A stretch of 64,000 bases of DNA. Source: an uncultured Oscillospiraceae bacterium. Its GTDB lineage: Bacteria; Bacillota; Clostridia; Oscillospirales; Acutalibacteraceae. The translations under genes and the position numbers were made by a program. The notes below the pieces were generated by a model. The model worked only from the letters and a program-made list of their open reading frames with translations. It did no database searches and was not told the origin of the DNA. Where the stretch lies: positions 45,038-109,037 of the forward strand of contig CABUNG010000005.1 in the NCBI GenBank assembly GCA_902492895.1, in the 5' to 3' direction. This document shows, piece by piece, positions 50,585 to 58,503 of the stretch (within the stretch, counting starts at the first letter, position 1; each line of letters opens with the position of its first letter).

Positions 50585-52111
50585 TTATGCGGCGTCGCCG
50601 GTCGGATCGGGCGGCGGATCGGTGGGGTCCGGATCCGTCGGGTCGGTAGACGCGGCCGGATCCGTCGATTCAGGGGGATCGACCGGGTCGGTGGGATCCG
50701 GATCCGTCGAATCGGTAGACTCAGCGGGATCCGTCGATTCAGAGGGATCGATCGGGTCGGTGGGGTCTGGATCGGTTGAGCCGGTGGGATCCGGATCCGT
50801 CGGCGGCGTGTCGGAGGTCCCCGGATCTGTCGGCGGGGGAGCCGAGGTGTTCGGATCCGTCGTTCCCCCGCTTGTGGGCGGTGTCGTGCCGGGATCCGGT
50901 GTGCCGGTCGGCGTCGTGGAGGAACCGTCGGAGGTCGGCGGCGGAACAATCGGCCGGGTCGGGTTGGAACCGGGGTCCGTCACACCTGGAGTGGGGATTT
51001 CGTAACCGGAATCGGTATAGTATACGTGAGGAGCCAAGCCCTGGTTGACATACCAGGCATACGGCATGATGACGTCGTCGTTGATGTTGATGCGGCTGGT
51101 ATCCACGCCCGCGGACTCGCCCGGACGCACCTTGCGGGCGACGACGACGGTCCGCCCGTCCTCGAAATGCACCTGTCCCTTGCCGTTGCAGGTGGAGAGC
51201 ATGAGCAGTTCGTCGTCCGCCTGTACATCCACGCTGTCGTAATCGTAAACCGACCGGGCGCGGATTTCCGCAACGAACCGCAGGAAATCGGTGTCGTCGG
51301 TGAAATCGGTGCGCAGATAGCGGAATGCCGGTCCGTCATTATCGTTGTTGTTGACGACCATCACCGCGAACACCTTGTACGTGGCCTGCTCATAGATGGT
51401 GTTCATCGTCATAGTGGGCGCCGACCGGGCGTAGTTTTTGTTGGGCTTGGTGATGAGTTTGTTGAGATAGGTGAACATCTGGCCGGTGCTCAAATTGTGG
51501 CCGTAGATGATCAGATTCTTGTTTTTGGCCCCCAGGGTGATGTTGTTGCGGTAATCGAAAAACAGCGCACCCTGTTTATTCTTGGTTTTATAAAAATCAT
51601 GATTCAGATAGTAGTCGTTATCACCGGTCTGCAGAACCGGATAATCGATTTCAAAAAGGTTCTTCCCCATGGTCGAGGTGTATTTCAAATATCCCCGCAG
51701 GTCGTTGTTCTCCATATACAGGGCTTTGAAGTCGTCGCTCATTCCCTCGGGGAAAGGATAGTTCTCCGCCCCGGGAGGGAGCTGCGACGGCACGCCGGGG
51801 GTATAAATACTGCGGATAGTGTCCATGTTTTTTTCATATATCGCAGGCTGGACCACCATGTCGTTCAGAAGATAGGAAACCGACCCGATGAGCACCAGCA
51901 GGGCCAGCATGAACACGCATTTGCGCGCGATCTCCACGACACCATCCCCGACTTTGGGGACAATGCCGCCGAGCAGATCGAGAATCGCTTCCCCCGCGCT
52001 GCGTTTTTTCTTGGAATGGGAAGGGGCGGAACGGGGGACACGTGCACCCGCAGGCGCTTCTCCGGCGGGAACCAGGCTGTCCATAACCTGCCGGTCGTCG
52101 TTTGGCATCAT
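50585..52111 (-). CDS. Class B sortase with intact catalytic triad and DPTDP-repeat tail
   Basis: A 508-residue membrane transpeptidase. ATG 52111 after a perfect AAGGAGG is the start; the longer frame to 52462 runs into the desulfurase gene. A cytoplasmic basic region (SHSKKKRS) and a membrane helix (about 65-83) precede the sortase domain (about 95-330). That domain has catalytic His205 in IIYGHNLSTG, Cys308 in LMLSTCNGKG and Arg320 in DGRTVVVARK. The tail (about 355-508) is Pro/Thr/Asp/Ser-rich with 23-residue DPTDP-type repeats, probably a wall-spanning stalk. It should attach proteins with a NPxTG-like signal to peptidoglycan. It lies between the desulfurase and thiI. Confidence 0.92.
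   Translation of the reverse strand: MMPNDDRQVMDSLVPAGEAPAGARVPRSAPSHSKKKRSAGEAILDLLGGIVPKVGDGVVEIARKCVFMLALLVLIGSVSYLLNDMVVQPAIYEKNMDTIRSIYTPGVPSQLPPGAENYPFPEGMSDDFKALYMENNDLRGYLKYTSTMGKNLFEIDYPVLQTGDNDYYLNHDFYKTKNKQGALFFDYRNNITLGAKNKNLIIYGHNLSTGQMFTYLNKLITKPNKNYARSAPTMTMNTIYEQATYKVFAVMVVNNNDNDGPAFRYLRTDFTDDTDFLRFVAEIRARSVYDYDSVDVQADDELLMLSTCNGKGQVHFEDGRTVVVARKVRPGESAGVDTSRININDDVIMPYAWYVNQGLAPHVYYTDSGYEIPTPGVTDPGSNPTRPIVPPPTSDGSSTTPTGTPDPGTTPPTSGGTTDPNTSAPPPTDPGTSDTPPTDPDPTGSTDPDPTDPIDPSESTDPAESTDSTDPDPTDPVDPPESTDPAASTDPTDPDPTDPPPDPTGDAA
50650..50800 (-). repeat. 69-bp coding repeat in the sortase tail
   Basis: GGATCCGTCGATTCAG occurs at 50658 and again at 50727, a 69-base period. Each unit encodes a 23-residue block of the type DPxDPxESTDPAxSTD. 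Shorter GGATCCG-containing pieces continue on both sides. Confidence 0.7.
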
Positions 52112-52176
52112 CCCATATACCTCCTTATCGGGCAGCCGGGAGGAACCGATCCGGCTCCCGGCGATTGGTGGATTGT

Positions 52177-53301
52177 CTATCGGCGGATCAGCGTTTGCTC
52201 CGCCAAGCGAAGGGCCTGCGTCAGGCGGTCCACGTCGTCGATCGTGTTGTCCCAGGAAAAACTGATCCGCAGAGCGGAATCGATTTGATCCGCGGATAGC
52301 CCCATCGCCGTGAGAACCGGGCTTTTCTTCCCCTTTGAACAGGCGGATCCGCTCGACACGTAAATCTCCCGTTCCGCGAGGAAATGCAGCAGCGTTTCGC
52401 TGCGGAAGCCGGGCAGGGACAGGCTGACGATATAGGGGACCCCCTCCGGCGGCAGATGGCACACCGCCGACGGAGGCAGCCCGGTCAGCAGCCGGTCCTT
52501 CAGGGTGTGGTAAAGCGCTTCCTGTTCCCGGAAAGGGGGTACCGCATCCGCCGCGGCCCCGAAAGCCGCAATCGCGGGGGCCGCCTCGGTTCCCGAACGC
52601 AGCCCGCGCTCCTGCCCGCCGCCGATCTGGCGGGGCTGCAGCCGCACGCCTTTGCGGATATACAGGGCTCCGATGCCTTTGGGAGCATGGATTTTGTGGC
52701 CGCTTACCGTCATCAAATCCACACCCAGACGCTCTGTGGAAAGGGCCAGCCGTCCCGCCGCCTGAACGGCATCGGTATGAATCAACGCACGGGGGGCCGT
52801 CCGGCGGACGGCGGGAATCATCCGTTCAAGCGGATGGCGGGCGCCCGTTTCGTTGTTGACCATCATCACGCTGACGAGCACAGTATCGTCGCGGCAGGCG
52901 GAAACGATCCGTTCCGCAGGCAGGGTGCCGTCCGGATCCGGACGGACCCGGGTTACCGTCCAGCCCTCCCGTTCCAGCTGATCAAAAGCGGCGGACACCG
53001 ACGGGTGTTCCACGGCGGTCGTCACCGCATGGCGTCCCTGGCGGATCCGGGCGGCCGCGCCGCCGAGGATGGCCAGGTTATTGCTTTCGGTTCCGCCGGA
53101 CGTGAATAGAAGGGTTTCGGCCGGAACGCCAAGCAGCCGGGCGACCGACGCCCTGGCGGCCGAAAGCGCCTTTTCCGCCTCGATGCCCATGGTATGCAGG
53201 GAGGACGGGTTGCCGTAGCACACGGTCATCATCCGCACTGCCGCGTCGGCCGCCTGTGGGCAGACCGCCGTGGTGGCGCTGTTGTCGAGATAGGTGCGCA
53301 T
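52177..53301 (-). CDS. Cysteine desulfurase (NifS/IscS family)
   Basis: A 374-residue PLP enzyme that takes sulphur from cysteine as a protein persulfide. It starts at ATG 53301 (MRTYLDNSATTAVCP) after GGGAGGG. FTSGGTESNNLAI is the cofactor loop, HTDAVQAAGRL holds the PLP-ring contacts, SGHKIHAPKGIGALYI has the PLP lysine at about residue 197, and the catalytic Cys is in SSGSACSKGKKSP near residue 315. The short loop around this Cys fits NifS-like enzymes dedicated to one acceptor. Being in one operon with thiI, it most likely feeds tRNA thiolation. It is the first gene of the operon. Confidence 0.93.
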   Translation of the reverse strand: MRTYLDNSATTAVCPQAADAAVRMMTVCYGNPSSLHTMGIEAEKALSAARASVARLLGVPAETLLFTSGGTESNNLAILGGAAARIRQGRHAVTTAVEHPSVSAAFDQLEREGWTVTRVRPDPDGTLPAERIVSACRDDTVLVSVMMVNNETGARHPLERMIPAVRRTAPRALIHTDAVQAAGRLALSTERLGVDLMTVSGHKIHAPKGIGALYIRKGVRLQPRQIGGGQERGLRSGTEAAPAIAAFGAAADAVPPFREQEALYHTLKDRLLTGLPPSAVCHLPPEGVPYIVSLSLPGFRSETLLHFLAEREIYVSSGSACSKGKKSPVLTAMGLSADQIDSALRISFSWDNTIDDVDRLTQALRLAEQTLIRR

Positions 53302-53632
53302 CCGCCATTGTCCCTCCCGCCAGTTGTACAAAGATACTTCGACACCTTATTATACATCATAAAGCGGGAAGATACAACCGGCAATCTCTAGGCATTCGGA
53401 GGAAGACGGCGGACACCTTCCCCGCGGGCATCGCGCATCGTTTTTTCCATTTATGCCGTGCCGGCGCCTTTTCTTAGGAGAGCGGCGTTTTTTCAGGCAA
53501 GTGGTGACAAACCTGTAAAGTCTGGAAAAAGGAATTGCAAATCTGTAACGGGTTTGTAATCAAATAAGGTGGCTTCCGGGGACCTGTCCGGGGTACAATA
53601 CGATCGAAGACAGACGAAAGGAGCCGCCGATC
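53302..53632. other. 331-base divergent gap
   Basis: It contains the operon promoter listed separately, an inverted pair ACAAACC/GGTTTGT (near 53510 and 53550) that could form a long hairpin, and a weak TACAAT (53594-53599) for the plus-strand gene. No gene is visible. Confidence 0.5.
53349..53377 (-). promoter_or_regulatory. Promoter of the desulfurase-sortase-thiI-CinA operon
   Basis: On the minus strand, TTGTAT (53377-53372), a 17-base spacer and TATAAT (53354-53349), about 50 bases before the desulfurase start. Confidence 0.75.
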
Positions 53633-54052
53633 ATGATGAAAAAAACAACCGCTCTGTCCCGCGCCTTGAAAATCGCCGTTCTGATGTCGGGCTGCGCATT
53701 GCTGTTTCTCCTGCCGATCGGCGGCCTGTCCGCCGCTGCAGAGGGATACTGGTCTACCCAGATGAATGACGAAGGTCAGCTCGTGCGGATCTATACCTAT
53801 ACCGATCTGGAACCCGTCACCTATCTGCCGGTTGATCCGGAAGAAACCATGGCATCCCCGAAGGCGTCTGTAAACGCTCCGTCGGAGACCCATCAGGCGG
53901 CCGTGGACGTAGCCCTTGCCGCCGCGCCTAAAACCGCGGAACAGGCCGAGGCCCTCCCGGCCAAAGCCTCCTCCGACGCCATGGGCGGACTGATCGCGAT
54001 GGGGGTCCTGACCCTGGCGGGTCTCGCTGCGGCCCTGTATAAAATTATTTAA
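53633..54052 (+). CDS. Small exported membrane protein of unknown function
   Basis: A 139-residue protein. AAAGGAG lies 12 bases before ATG 53633 (a second ATG follows at once). A signal-type helix (ALKIAVLMSGCALLFLLPIGGL, about 10-32) ends in SAAAEG, a likely cleavage site. The mature part has EGYWSTQMNDEGQLVRIYTYTDLE, an Ala/Pro/Lys-rich stretch, and a C-terminal membrane helix (GGLIAMGVLTLAGLAAALYKII). No sorting motif precedes this helix. It is followed after 31 bases by a 38-residue membrane gene, and the pair ends in a terminator. No family is recognised. Confidence 0.7.
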   Translation: MMKKTTALSRALKIAVLMSGCALLFLLPIGGLSAAAEGYWSTQMNDEGQLVRIYTYTDLEPVTYLPVDPEETMASPKASVNAPSETHQAAVDVALAAAPKTAEQAEALPAKASSDAMGGLIAMGVLTLAGLAAALYKII

Positions 54053-54083
54053 AAGGAATGCAAACAGAAAGGATGATCCTGTT

Positions 54084-54200
54084 ATGAATCGTTTTCTCTG
54101 GGTCATGCTGTCCTTGGCCGCCGCGGCCGGCCTATTCCGTCTCTTCTGCAGCCGCCTGTTCCGGCGCCGCCCCATGGTGGAAACCTGGGAACAGCGGTAA
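54084..54200 (+). CDS. 38-residue membrane microprotein
   Basis: ATG 54084 follows AAAGGATG, and the frame runs to TAA 54200. The product is one membrane helix (FLWVMLSLAAAAGLFRLF) with a strongly basic C-terminal side (CSRLFRRRPM) and an ending ETWEQR. By the positive-inside rule the tail is cytoplasmic. It follows the small exported protein closely and precedes the terminator, so the two are one transcription unit and may interact. Confidence 0.6.
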   Translation: MNRFLWVMLSLAAAAGLFRLFCSRLFRRRPMVETWEQR

Positions 54201-54247
54201 ACGACTTTGCCAGCCTCCTTTTCCTCCCAAATACATGACCTACAGCC

Positions 54248-54286
54248 GAAAAAACCGATTTCCAGTCCCCGGAAATCGGTTTTTTC
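54248..54286. terminator. Bidirectional terminator
   Basis: A 16-base perfect stem, GAAAAAACCGATTTCC and GGAAATCGGTTTTTTC, with a 7-base loop. It ends the small membrane-protein operon, and also the converging GNAT gene. Confidence 0.9.
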
Positions 54287-54359
54287 GTGCCGTTCTGGAT
54301 ATTCGACCATATGGGGTTTTTATAGTTCCAAGAGGCACATTCCGATCGGGCGGCATTCG

Positions 54360-54800
54360 TTAGGATGGGTGCCATACCATGAGATACTCATTTTCTCCCG
54401 TATCGGCATCGATTTCCTCCCGTTGAACCGCAAAGTTTTCTCTTTGATAAAACGCTGCCGCCCGGATATTTTTTTGATATACTCTTAAATGGAGAGGCTT
54501 ATGAATCCTCTTCACAAAGTCGAGCAATTGTTTGCCTATACCGCGGGACTGTGCTTCGTGCCAAACAAACAATCCTTCTATATACGTCCCGCTGACCCCT
54601 ACAAAACCTTGTATTTTGTTTTGTTCTTCATAAACGTACACGTCTGTTTGCAAAAGCAGGCCTTTCACGGCTTCAAAATGATCTCTCCAATACGATGCAG
54701 CGATAAAAAGATGGGCACGGATATTGGTGTCCAGCCAGATTTCTGCTGCTCTATCGATATCCGTTTCCTGTAATTTCCGAATCACGATCGCATCCCCCAT
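54360..54800 (-). CDS. GNAT-family N-acetyltransferase
   Basis: A 146-residue acetyl-CoA-dependent acyltransferase. It has IVIRKLQETDIDRAAEIWLDTNI (alpha 1), KIQGFVGVSGTYIEGLFVWHEAQSRGIGKQLLDFVK with the acetyl-CoA loop Q-S-R-G-I-G-K, and the ending FYQRENFAVQREEIDADTGENEYLMVW typical of the YjaB/WecD-like branch. The substrate is unknown. Its start overlaps the end of the P-loop kinase gene by 19 bases, so they are translationally coupled. Both genes are more AT-rich than their neighbours, suggesting transfer. Confidence 0.88.
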   Translation of the reverse strand: MGDAIVIRKLQETDIDRAAEIWLDTNIRAHLFIAASYWRDHFEAVKGLLLQTDVYVYEEQNKIQGFVGVSGTYIEGLFVWHEAQSRGIGKQLLDFVKRIHKPLHLRVYQKNIRAAAFYQRENFAVQREEIDADTGENEYLMVWHPS

Positions 54801-55354
54801 CCCAGGCGCCTCTCCGCGGAACCGGATTTATCACGCTCTATCTGTTCTAGGACAAGATGGACGTTTTCTTCAATGGGTTTTGTGCCGTCAATCCTTATGA
54901 TAGGGCGGTTTAAGCAGGGCAGCCATTCTTCAACCGTATTCTCTGCTCTGGATGCAACAAATTGAAAAAACCGGTCTTCCTGTTCATATAAGTCCCCGCC
55001 CGAGGCCATTCTATTGCCGAATTTCTGATAAGAACGGTTTTTAACTCGCTGCAGCCGAATTTCTTTCGGGACCTGAAGGTATACGGCATACTGAAAAAAT
55101 GGATAAACCGCTTCCCCATAATCGCCTTTTACGGAAGCAAAAATGAAGTCTTCATGCGCCTTTATCTCGTTAAAAAGCTGCTTTTCAGCCTCTTCGCGCG
55201 TACGTGGAGAAACATATCGATTATTAAGGCCTGTTTCTGGAAAATACAGGTCTTCATGATCGATGAAATAAAAATGTAACGTTTCAGCAAGGGCTTTTCC
55301 TAACGTACTCTTTCCTGTACCATTTAGGCCGCATATCAGGATGCCTGTTCCCAT
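54782..55354 (-). CDS. P-loop kinase-like protein (AAA_18/shikimate-kinase-like)
   Basis: A 190-residue nucleotide-binding protein. The Walker A is GTGILICGLNGTGKSTLGKAL at the N terminus. YFIDHEDLYFPE is a likely substrate-side Asp motif, and KEIRLQRVKNRSYQKFGNRM resembles the Arg-rich lid of small-molecule kinases. IIRIDGTKPIEENVHLVLEQIE is the usual C-terminal strand-helix. It probably phosphorylates a small metabolite or a nucleotide; the target cannot be told. It is the first gene of a two-gene unit with the GNAT gene. ATG 55354 follows GGAGGAGAAGG. Confidence 0.8.
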   Translation of the reverse strand: MGTGILICGLNGTGKSTLGKALAETLHFYFIDHEDLYFPETGLNNRYVSPRTREEAEKQLFNEIKAHEDFIFASVKGDYGEAVYPFFQYAVYLQVPKEIRLQRVKNRSYQKFGNRMASGGDLYEQEDRFFQFVASRAENTVEEWLPCLNRPIIRIDGTKPIEENVHLVLEQIERDKSGSAERRLGWGMRS

Positions 55355-55488
55355 AACCTTCTCCTCCCTACCGATTGATTATGCTGATTCTATCATCGGG
55401 CTCGGCTCCATGCAATCTGTTTTCGAAAAACTCGCGGAGTTTTAGGCTGACCCGCACTTTTCGTCAAAAGAATGGAAAGCCCCTCCGC

Positions 55489-55517
55489 TTGACAGGGTGT
55501 CGCGCCCAGGCTATAAT
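55489..55517 (+). promoter_or_regulatory. Promoter of the flavoprotein gene
   Basis: A textbook sigma-A site: TTGACA (55489-55494), a 17-base spacer and TATAAT (55512-55517), 53 bases before the ATG. Confidence 0.9.
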
Positions 55518-55570
55518 AAATAGGTTTGTTTTTTATTTTGATCCAATTGAAACCGGAGGAGTGATCGGTT

Positions 55571-56986
55571 ATGTCCCTGTATGACATTGTCATCGTCGGC
55601 GCCGGACCCGCCGGCATTTTTACCGCCCTTGAACTCAAAACCCGCGCGCCCGAGCTGTCTGTTCTGCTGGTGGACGAGGGCCTGACCATCGATCGGCGGG
55701 TTTGTCCCGCCCGGAAAACCGGACGCTGCGTGCATTGCGAACCCTGCAACATCATGAGCGGCTGGTCGGGTGCCGGCGCCTTTTCAGACGGAAAGCTGTC
55801 CCTGTCCGAAGAGGTCGGCGGCAACATCACCGATTATATGTCCCATGATCGGGCCAAGGAGCTCATCGCCTACGCCGACAGCATCTACACCCGGTTCGGC
55901 GCGCCCGACAAGGTACACGGACTCGACGACAAAAAGGTGGAGGAAATCGACTACGAGTGCAGCCGGCACAACATCCACCTGGTCAAGTGCCCGGTCCGTC
56001 ATATGGGGACCGAATACAGCTTTGAAACCCTGCGCGCCATGTACCAGCACTTGATCGCGCAGCCGGGCTTTACCTTCCGGGAACTGACCCGCGCCACCCG
56101 TCTGCTCGTCGAAAACGGCCGCATTACCGGTGTGGAAATTCAGACACGGGGGCAGGAGCCTGAAGCGGTGGAAGCCCGCACCGTCATCGCCGCGCCCGGG
56201 CGCGGCGGTGCCGATTGGCTGAGCAAGGAAGCCCATCTCCACGGCATCGGCACCCGCAACAACGAAGTGGATATCGGGGTGCGGGTGGAAGTGCCGAACG
56301 CGGTGATGGATCATCTGACCACCCATCTGTATGAAGCCAAAATGGTGTATTACAGCGATACGTTTGAAAACAAGGTGCGCACCTTCTGCATGAATCCGGG
56401 CGGCATCGTCAGCGAAGAGCATTACGAAGGCGGCATCGCCGTGGTCAACGGCCATTCCTATGCCGAGGTGGAACGCCGTACCGGCAATACCAATTTCGCC
56501 ATGCTCGTTTCCTCCCGTTTCACCGAGCCCTTCGACCGTCCCATCGAATACGGGCGATATATCGCCCAGCTCGGCAATATGCTGACCGGCGGCGGCATCA
56601 TGGTCCAGCGCCTGGGCGACCTGCTGCAGGGGCGGCGGACCGACGCCGACCGTCTCGCCCGCTCCACCACCGTTCCGACCCTGAAAACCGCAGTGCCGGG
56701 GGACCTGTCCTTCGTCCTCCCTCACCGCCATCTGACCAGTCTGATCGAAGCCATGCGGGCCTTTGACAAGGTCGCGCCCGGCCTTTATTCCAAAAACACC
56801 CTGCTGTACGGCGTCGAGGTCAAATTCTATTCCTCCAAGGTGGCGGTCAACGAACAGTTTGAAACCGCCATCGAAGGCCTCTACGCCATCGGCGACGGCG
56901 CGGGTATTACCCGCGGCCTGATGCAGGCGAGCGTGACCGGCGTGGTTGTGGCCAGAGATATCGCGGAGAAGGCCGGCCGGGGCTGA
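55571..56986 (+). CDS. FAD-dependent oxidoreductase of the COG2509 type
   Basis: A 471-residue flavoprotein. The dinucleotide-binding start is YDIVIVGAGPAGIFTALEL. It is followed by an unusual Cys-rich segment VCPARKTGRCVHCEPCNIMSGWSGAGAFSDGKL (four Cys at about residues 44-62), a hallmark of these uncharacterised FAD-dependent dehydrogenases. VIAAPGRGGADWL and the C-terminal GLYAIGDGAGITRGLMQASVTG close the FAD fold. The Cys cluster could hold an iron-sulphur centre or a redox disulphide (inference). ATG 55571 follows GGAGG. The gene stands alone between its own promoter and a terminator. Confidence 0.88.
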   Translation: MSLYDIVIVGAGPAGIFTALELKTRAPELSVLLVDEGLTIDRRVCPARKTGRCVHCEPCNIMSGWSGAGAFSDGKLSLSEEVGGNITDYMSHDRAKELIAYADSIYTRFGAPDKVHGLDDKKVEEIDYECSRHNIHLVKCPVRHMGTEYSFETLRAMYQHLIAQPGFTFRELTRATRLLVENGRITGVEIQTRGQEPEAVEARTVIAAPGRGGADWLSKEAHLHGIGTRNNEVDIGVRVEVPNAVMDHLTTHLYEAKMVYYSDTFENKVRTFCMNPGGIVSEEHYEGGIAVVNGHSYAEVERRTGNTNFAMLVSSRFTEPFDRPIEYGRYIAQLGNMLTGGGIMVQRLGDLLQGRRTDADRLARSTTVPTLKTAVPGDLSFVLPHRHLTSLIEAMRAFDKVAPGLYSKNTLLYGVEVKFYSSKVAVNEQFETAIEGLYAIGDGAGITRGLMQASVTGVVVARDIAEKAGRG

Positions 56987-57049
56987 TTCCGCCTGTTTCA
57001 TCCGCATTGCCGCGGGGTAAGGGTTTTCCGTCCCCGCTCTGTCCGTCCG

Positions 57050-57076
57050 AACCGGCCCTCTTGATGAGGGCCGGTT
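57050..57076 (+). terminator. Terminator of the flavoprotein gene
   Basis: AACCGGCCCTC and GAGGGCCGGTT with a TTGAT loop, followed by TTTTTT. Confidence 0.9.
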
Positions 57077-57116
57077 TTTTTATGCGTTAAGAGAGGAATG
57101 CCGTCCGCCCGTCTTC

Positions 57117-57160
57117 TTGACAAGCTCCCGCACATCCGTTAAAATAGTTCTAAAACGAAC
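57117..57160 (+). promoter_or_regulatory. Promoter and possible MarR operator
   Basis: TTGACA (57117-57122), 17 bases, TAAAAT (57140-57145). Immediately downstream GTTC (57147-57150) and GAAC (57157-57160) form an inverted repeat that the MarR product could bind for autoregulation. Confidence 0.7.
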
Positions 57161-57177
57161 GAAATGGAGGAGAAATT

Positions 57178-57624
57178 ATGATACCGGCCGATTTTCTCGA
57201 CGACATTTCGCTGCTCAAACGATTGTACGCCCGCCGCTTTGCCGGACTCTTGGCGGAAACCGGACTAACCCAGGCGGAGATGGATGTGCTGCTGTTCCTC
57301 GCCAACAATCCCCCGTACGACACCGCACGGGATATTGTGAAAAGGCGGGGCCTGGCCAAATCCCATGTGTCCGCCGCGGTGGATTCCCTGGTGGAAAAGG
57401 GGCTGCTGGCCCGTACCTATCGCGAGGGGAACCGCAAGGTGGTGCATCTGGCGCGGCTGCCGGCCTCCGACGGCCCGGTCCGGCAGGGGCAGCGGCTCCA
57501 GTCGGCTTTCTTCGACGCGGTCTTGGAGGGGCTGACAAAAGAGGAACGCCAGCTGTTCGAGAGCTTTCTCCTCCGCATTCACGATCATCTGAAAGGGAGC
57601 GACCTTCATGCCCATGCTCTATAA
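57178..57624 (+). CDS. MarR-family transcriptional regulator
   Basis: A 148-residue winged-helix repressor. It has LTQAEMDVLLFLANNPPYDTA (helix 2), ARDIVKRRGLAKSHVSAAVDSLVEKGLL (recognition helix in KSHVSAAVDSL) and the wing ARTYREGNRKVVHLARL. Dimer helices are at both ends, with the C-terminal FESFLLRIHDHL. ATG 57178 follows GGAGGAG. Its 3' end overlaps the TauE permease gene by 17 bases, so the repressor and the exporter are made together, and it probably controls that exporter. No ligand can be inferred. Confidence 0.9.
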   Translation: MIPADFLDDISLLKRLYARRFAGLLAETGLTQAEMDVLLFLANNPPYDTARDIVKRRGLAKSHVSAAVDSLVEKGLLARTYREGNRKVVHLARLPASDGPVRQGQRLQSAFFDAVLEGLTKEERQLFESFLLRIHDHLKGSDLHAHAL

Positions 57625-58384
57625 ATTTCTCATCTGCTTTATCGCTGGGATCGGCGCGGGACTCGGCACCGGCTTCGCGGGGATGAGCGCAGCGGCGGTT
57701 ATCAGCCCGCTCCTCGTCACGTTTCTGGATATCCCCGCCTATCAGGCGGTGGGCATCGCACTGGCGAGCGATGTCCTGGCCAGCGCGGTTTCCGCCTATA
57801 CCTACGGCAAAAACAAAAACCTGGACATCAAAAACGGCCTGGTGATGATGGCGGCCGTGCTGGTGTTCACTCTAGTGGGAAGCTGGGTGTCGAGCCTGCT
57901 TCCCGGCAATCTCCTCGGCGGATTCTCGATGTTCATGACCCTGCTGCTGGGCATCAAGTTCCTGATCAGGCCGGTGATGACCACCAAGGAACGGATGGCC
58001 GGGGTTTCCGCCCGCACCCGGGTGATCCAATCCATTGTATGCGGTACCCTCGTCGGCTTCATCTGCGGCTTCGTGGGCGCGGGAGGGGGCATGATGATGC
58101 TCCTCATCCTGACGAGCGTGCTCGGCTATGAGCTCAAAACGGCCGTGGGCACCAGCGTGTTCATCATGACCTTCACCGCCCTGACCGGGGCGCTCTCCCA
58201 TGTCGCCCTGGGCGGGATGCCCGATCTGTGGGCGCTGCTGTTCTGTGTCCTGTCCACCCTGTTGTGGGCGCGTATTGCCGCCAAATTTGCCAACAAAGCC
58301 GCCCCGAAACTCCTCAACCGGGTAACCGGAGGGGTGCTGACCGTTCTGGGGGCGGCGATTCTCGCCGTCAACTATCTGGGATAA
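57608..58384 (+). CDS. TauE/SafE-family membrane transporter
   Basis: A 258-residue permease with about eight membrane helices and the two repeated glycine-rich motifs of the family: GIGAGLGTGFAGMSAAAVISPLL near the N terminus and GFICGFVGAGGGMMMLLILT at about residue 145. TauE/SafE proteins move sulfite, sulfonates or other small organic anions. ATG 57608 after GGGAG overlaps the MarR gene. The pairing with a MarR regulator suggests export of an inducing acid or sulphur compound. Confidence 0.9.
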   Translation: MPMLYKFLICFIAGIGAGLGTGFAGMSAAAVISPLLVTFLDIPAYQAVGIALASDVLASAVSAYTYGKNKNLDIKNGLVMMAAVLVFTLVGSWVSSLLPGNLLGGFSMFMTLLLGIKFLIRPVMTTKERMAGVSARTRVIQSIVCGTLVGFICGFVGAGGGMMMLLILTSVLGYELKTAVGTSVFIMTFTALTGALSHVALGGMPDLWALLFCVLSTLLWARIAAKFANKAAPKLLNRVTGGVLTVLGAAILAVNYLG

Positions 58385-58503
58385 CCTCTCGAATCCGGCG
58401 CCTCCCCTTTTTTCGTCCATGCACGCCTTCCGCCTGGCGCCATATACTGGTAGAGATATGTGCGGTTTATGGGCCGTACAAAACCAGCAACGGAGGTATG
58501 GCG

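Noticed and set aside
50600..50900. A CRISPR-like array of GGATCCG repeats
   Set aside because: The repeats lie inside an open frame, have no unique spacers and encode a Pro/Thr/Asp stalk.
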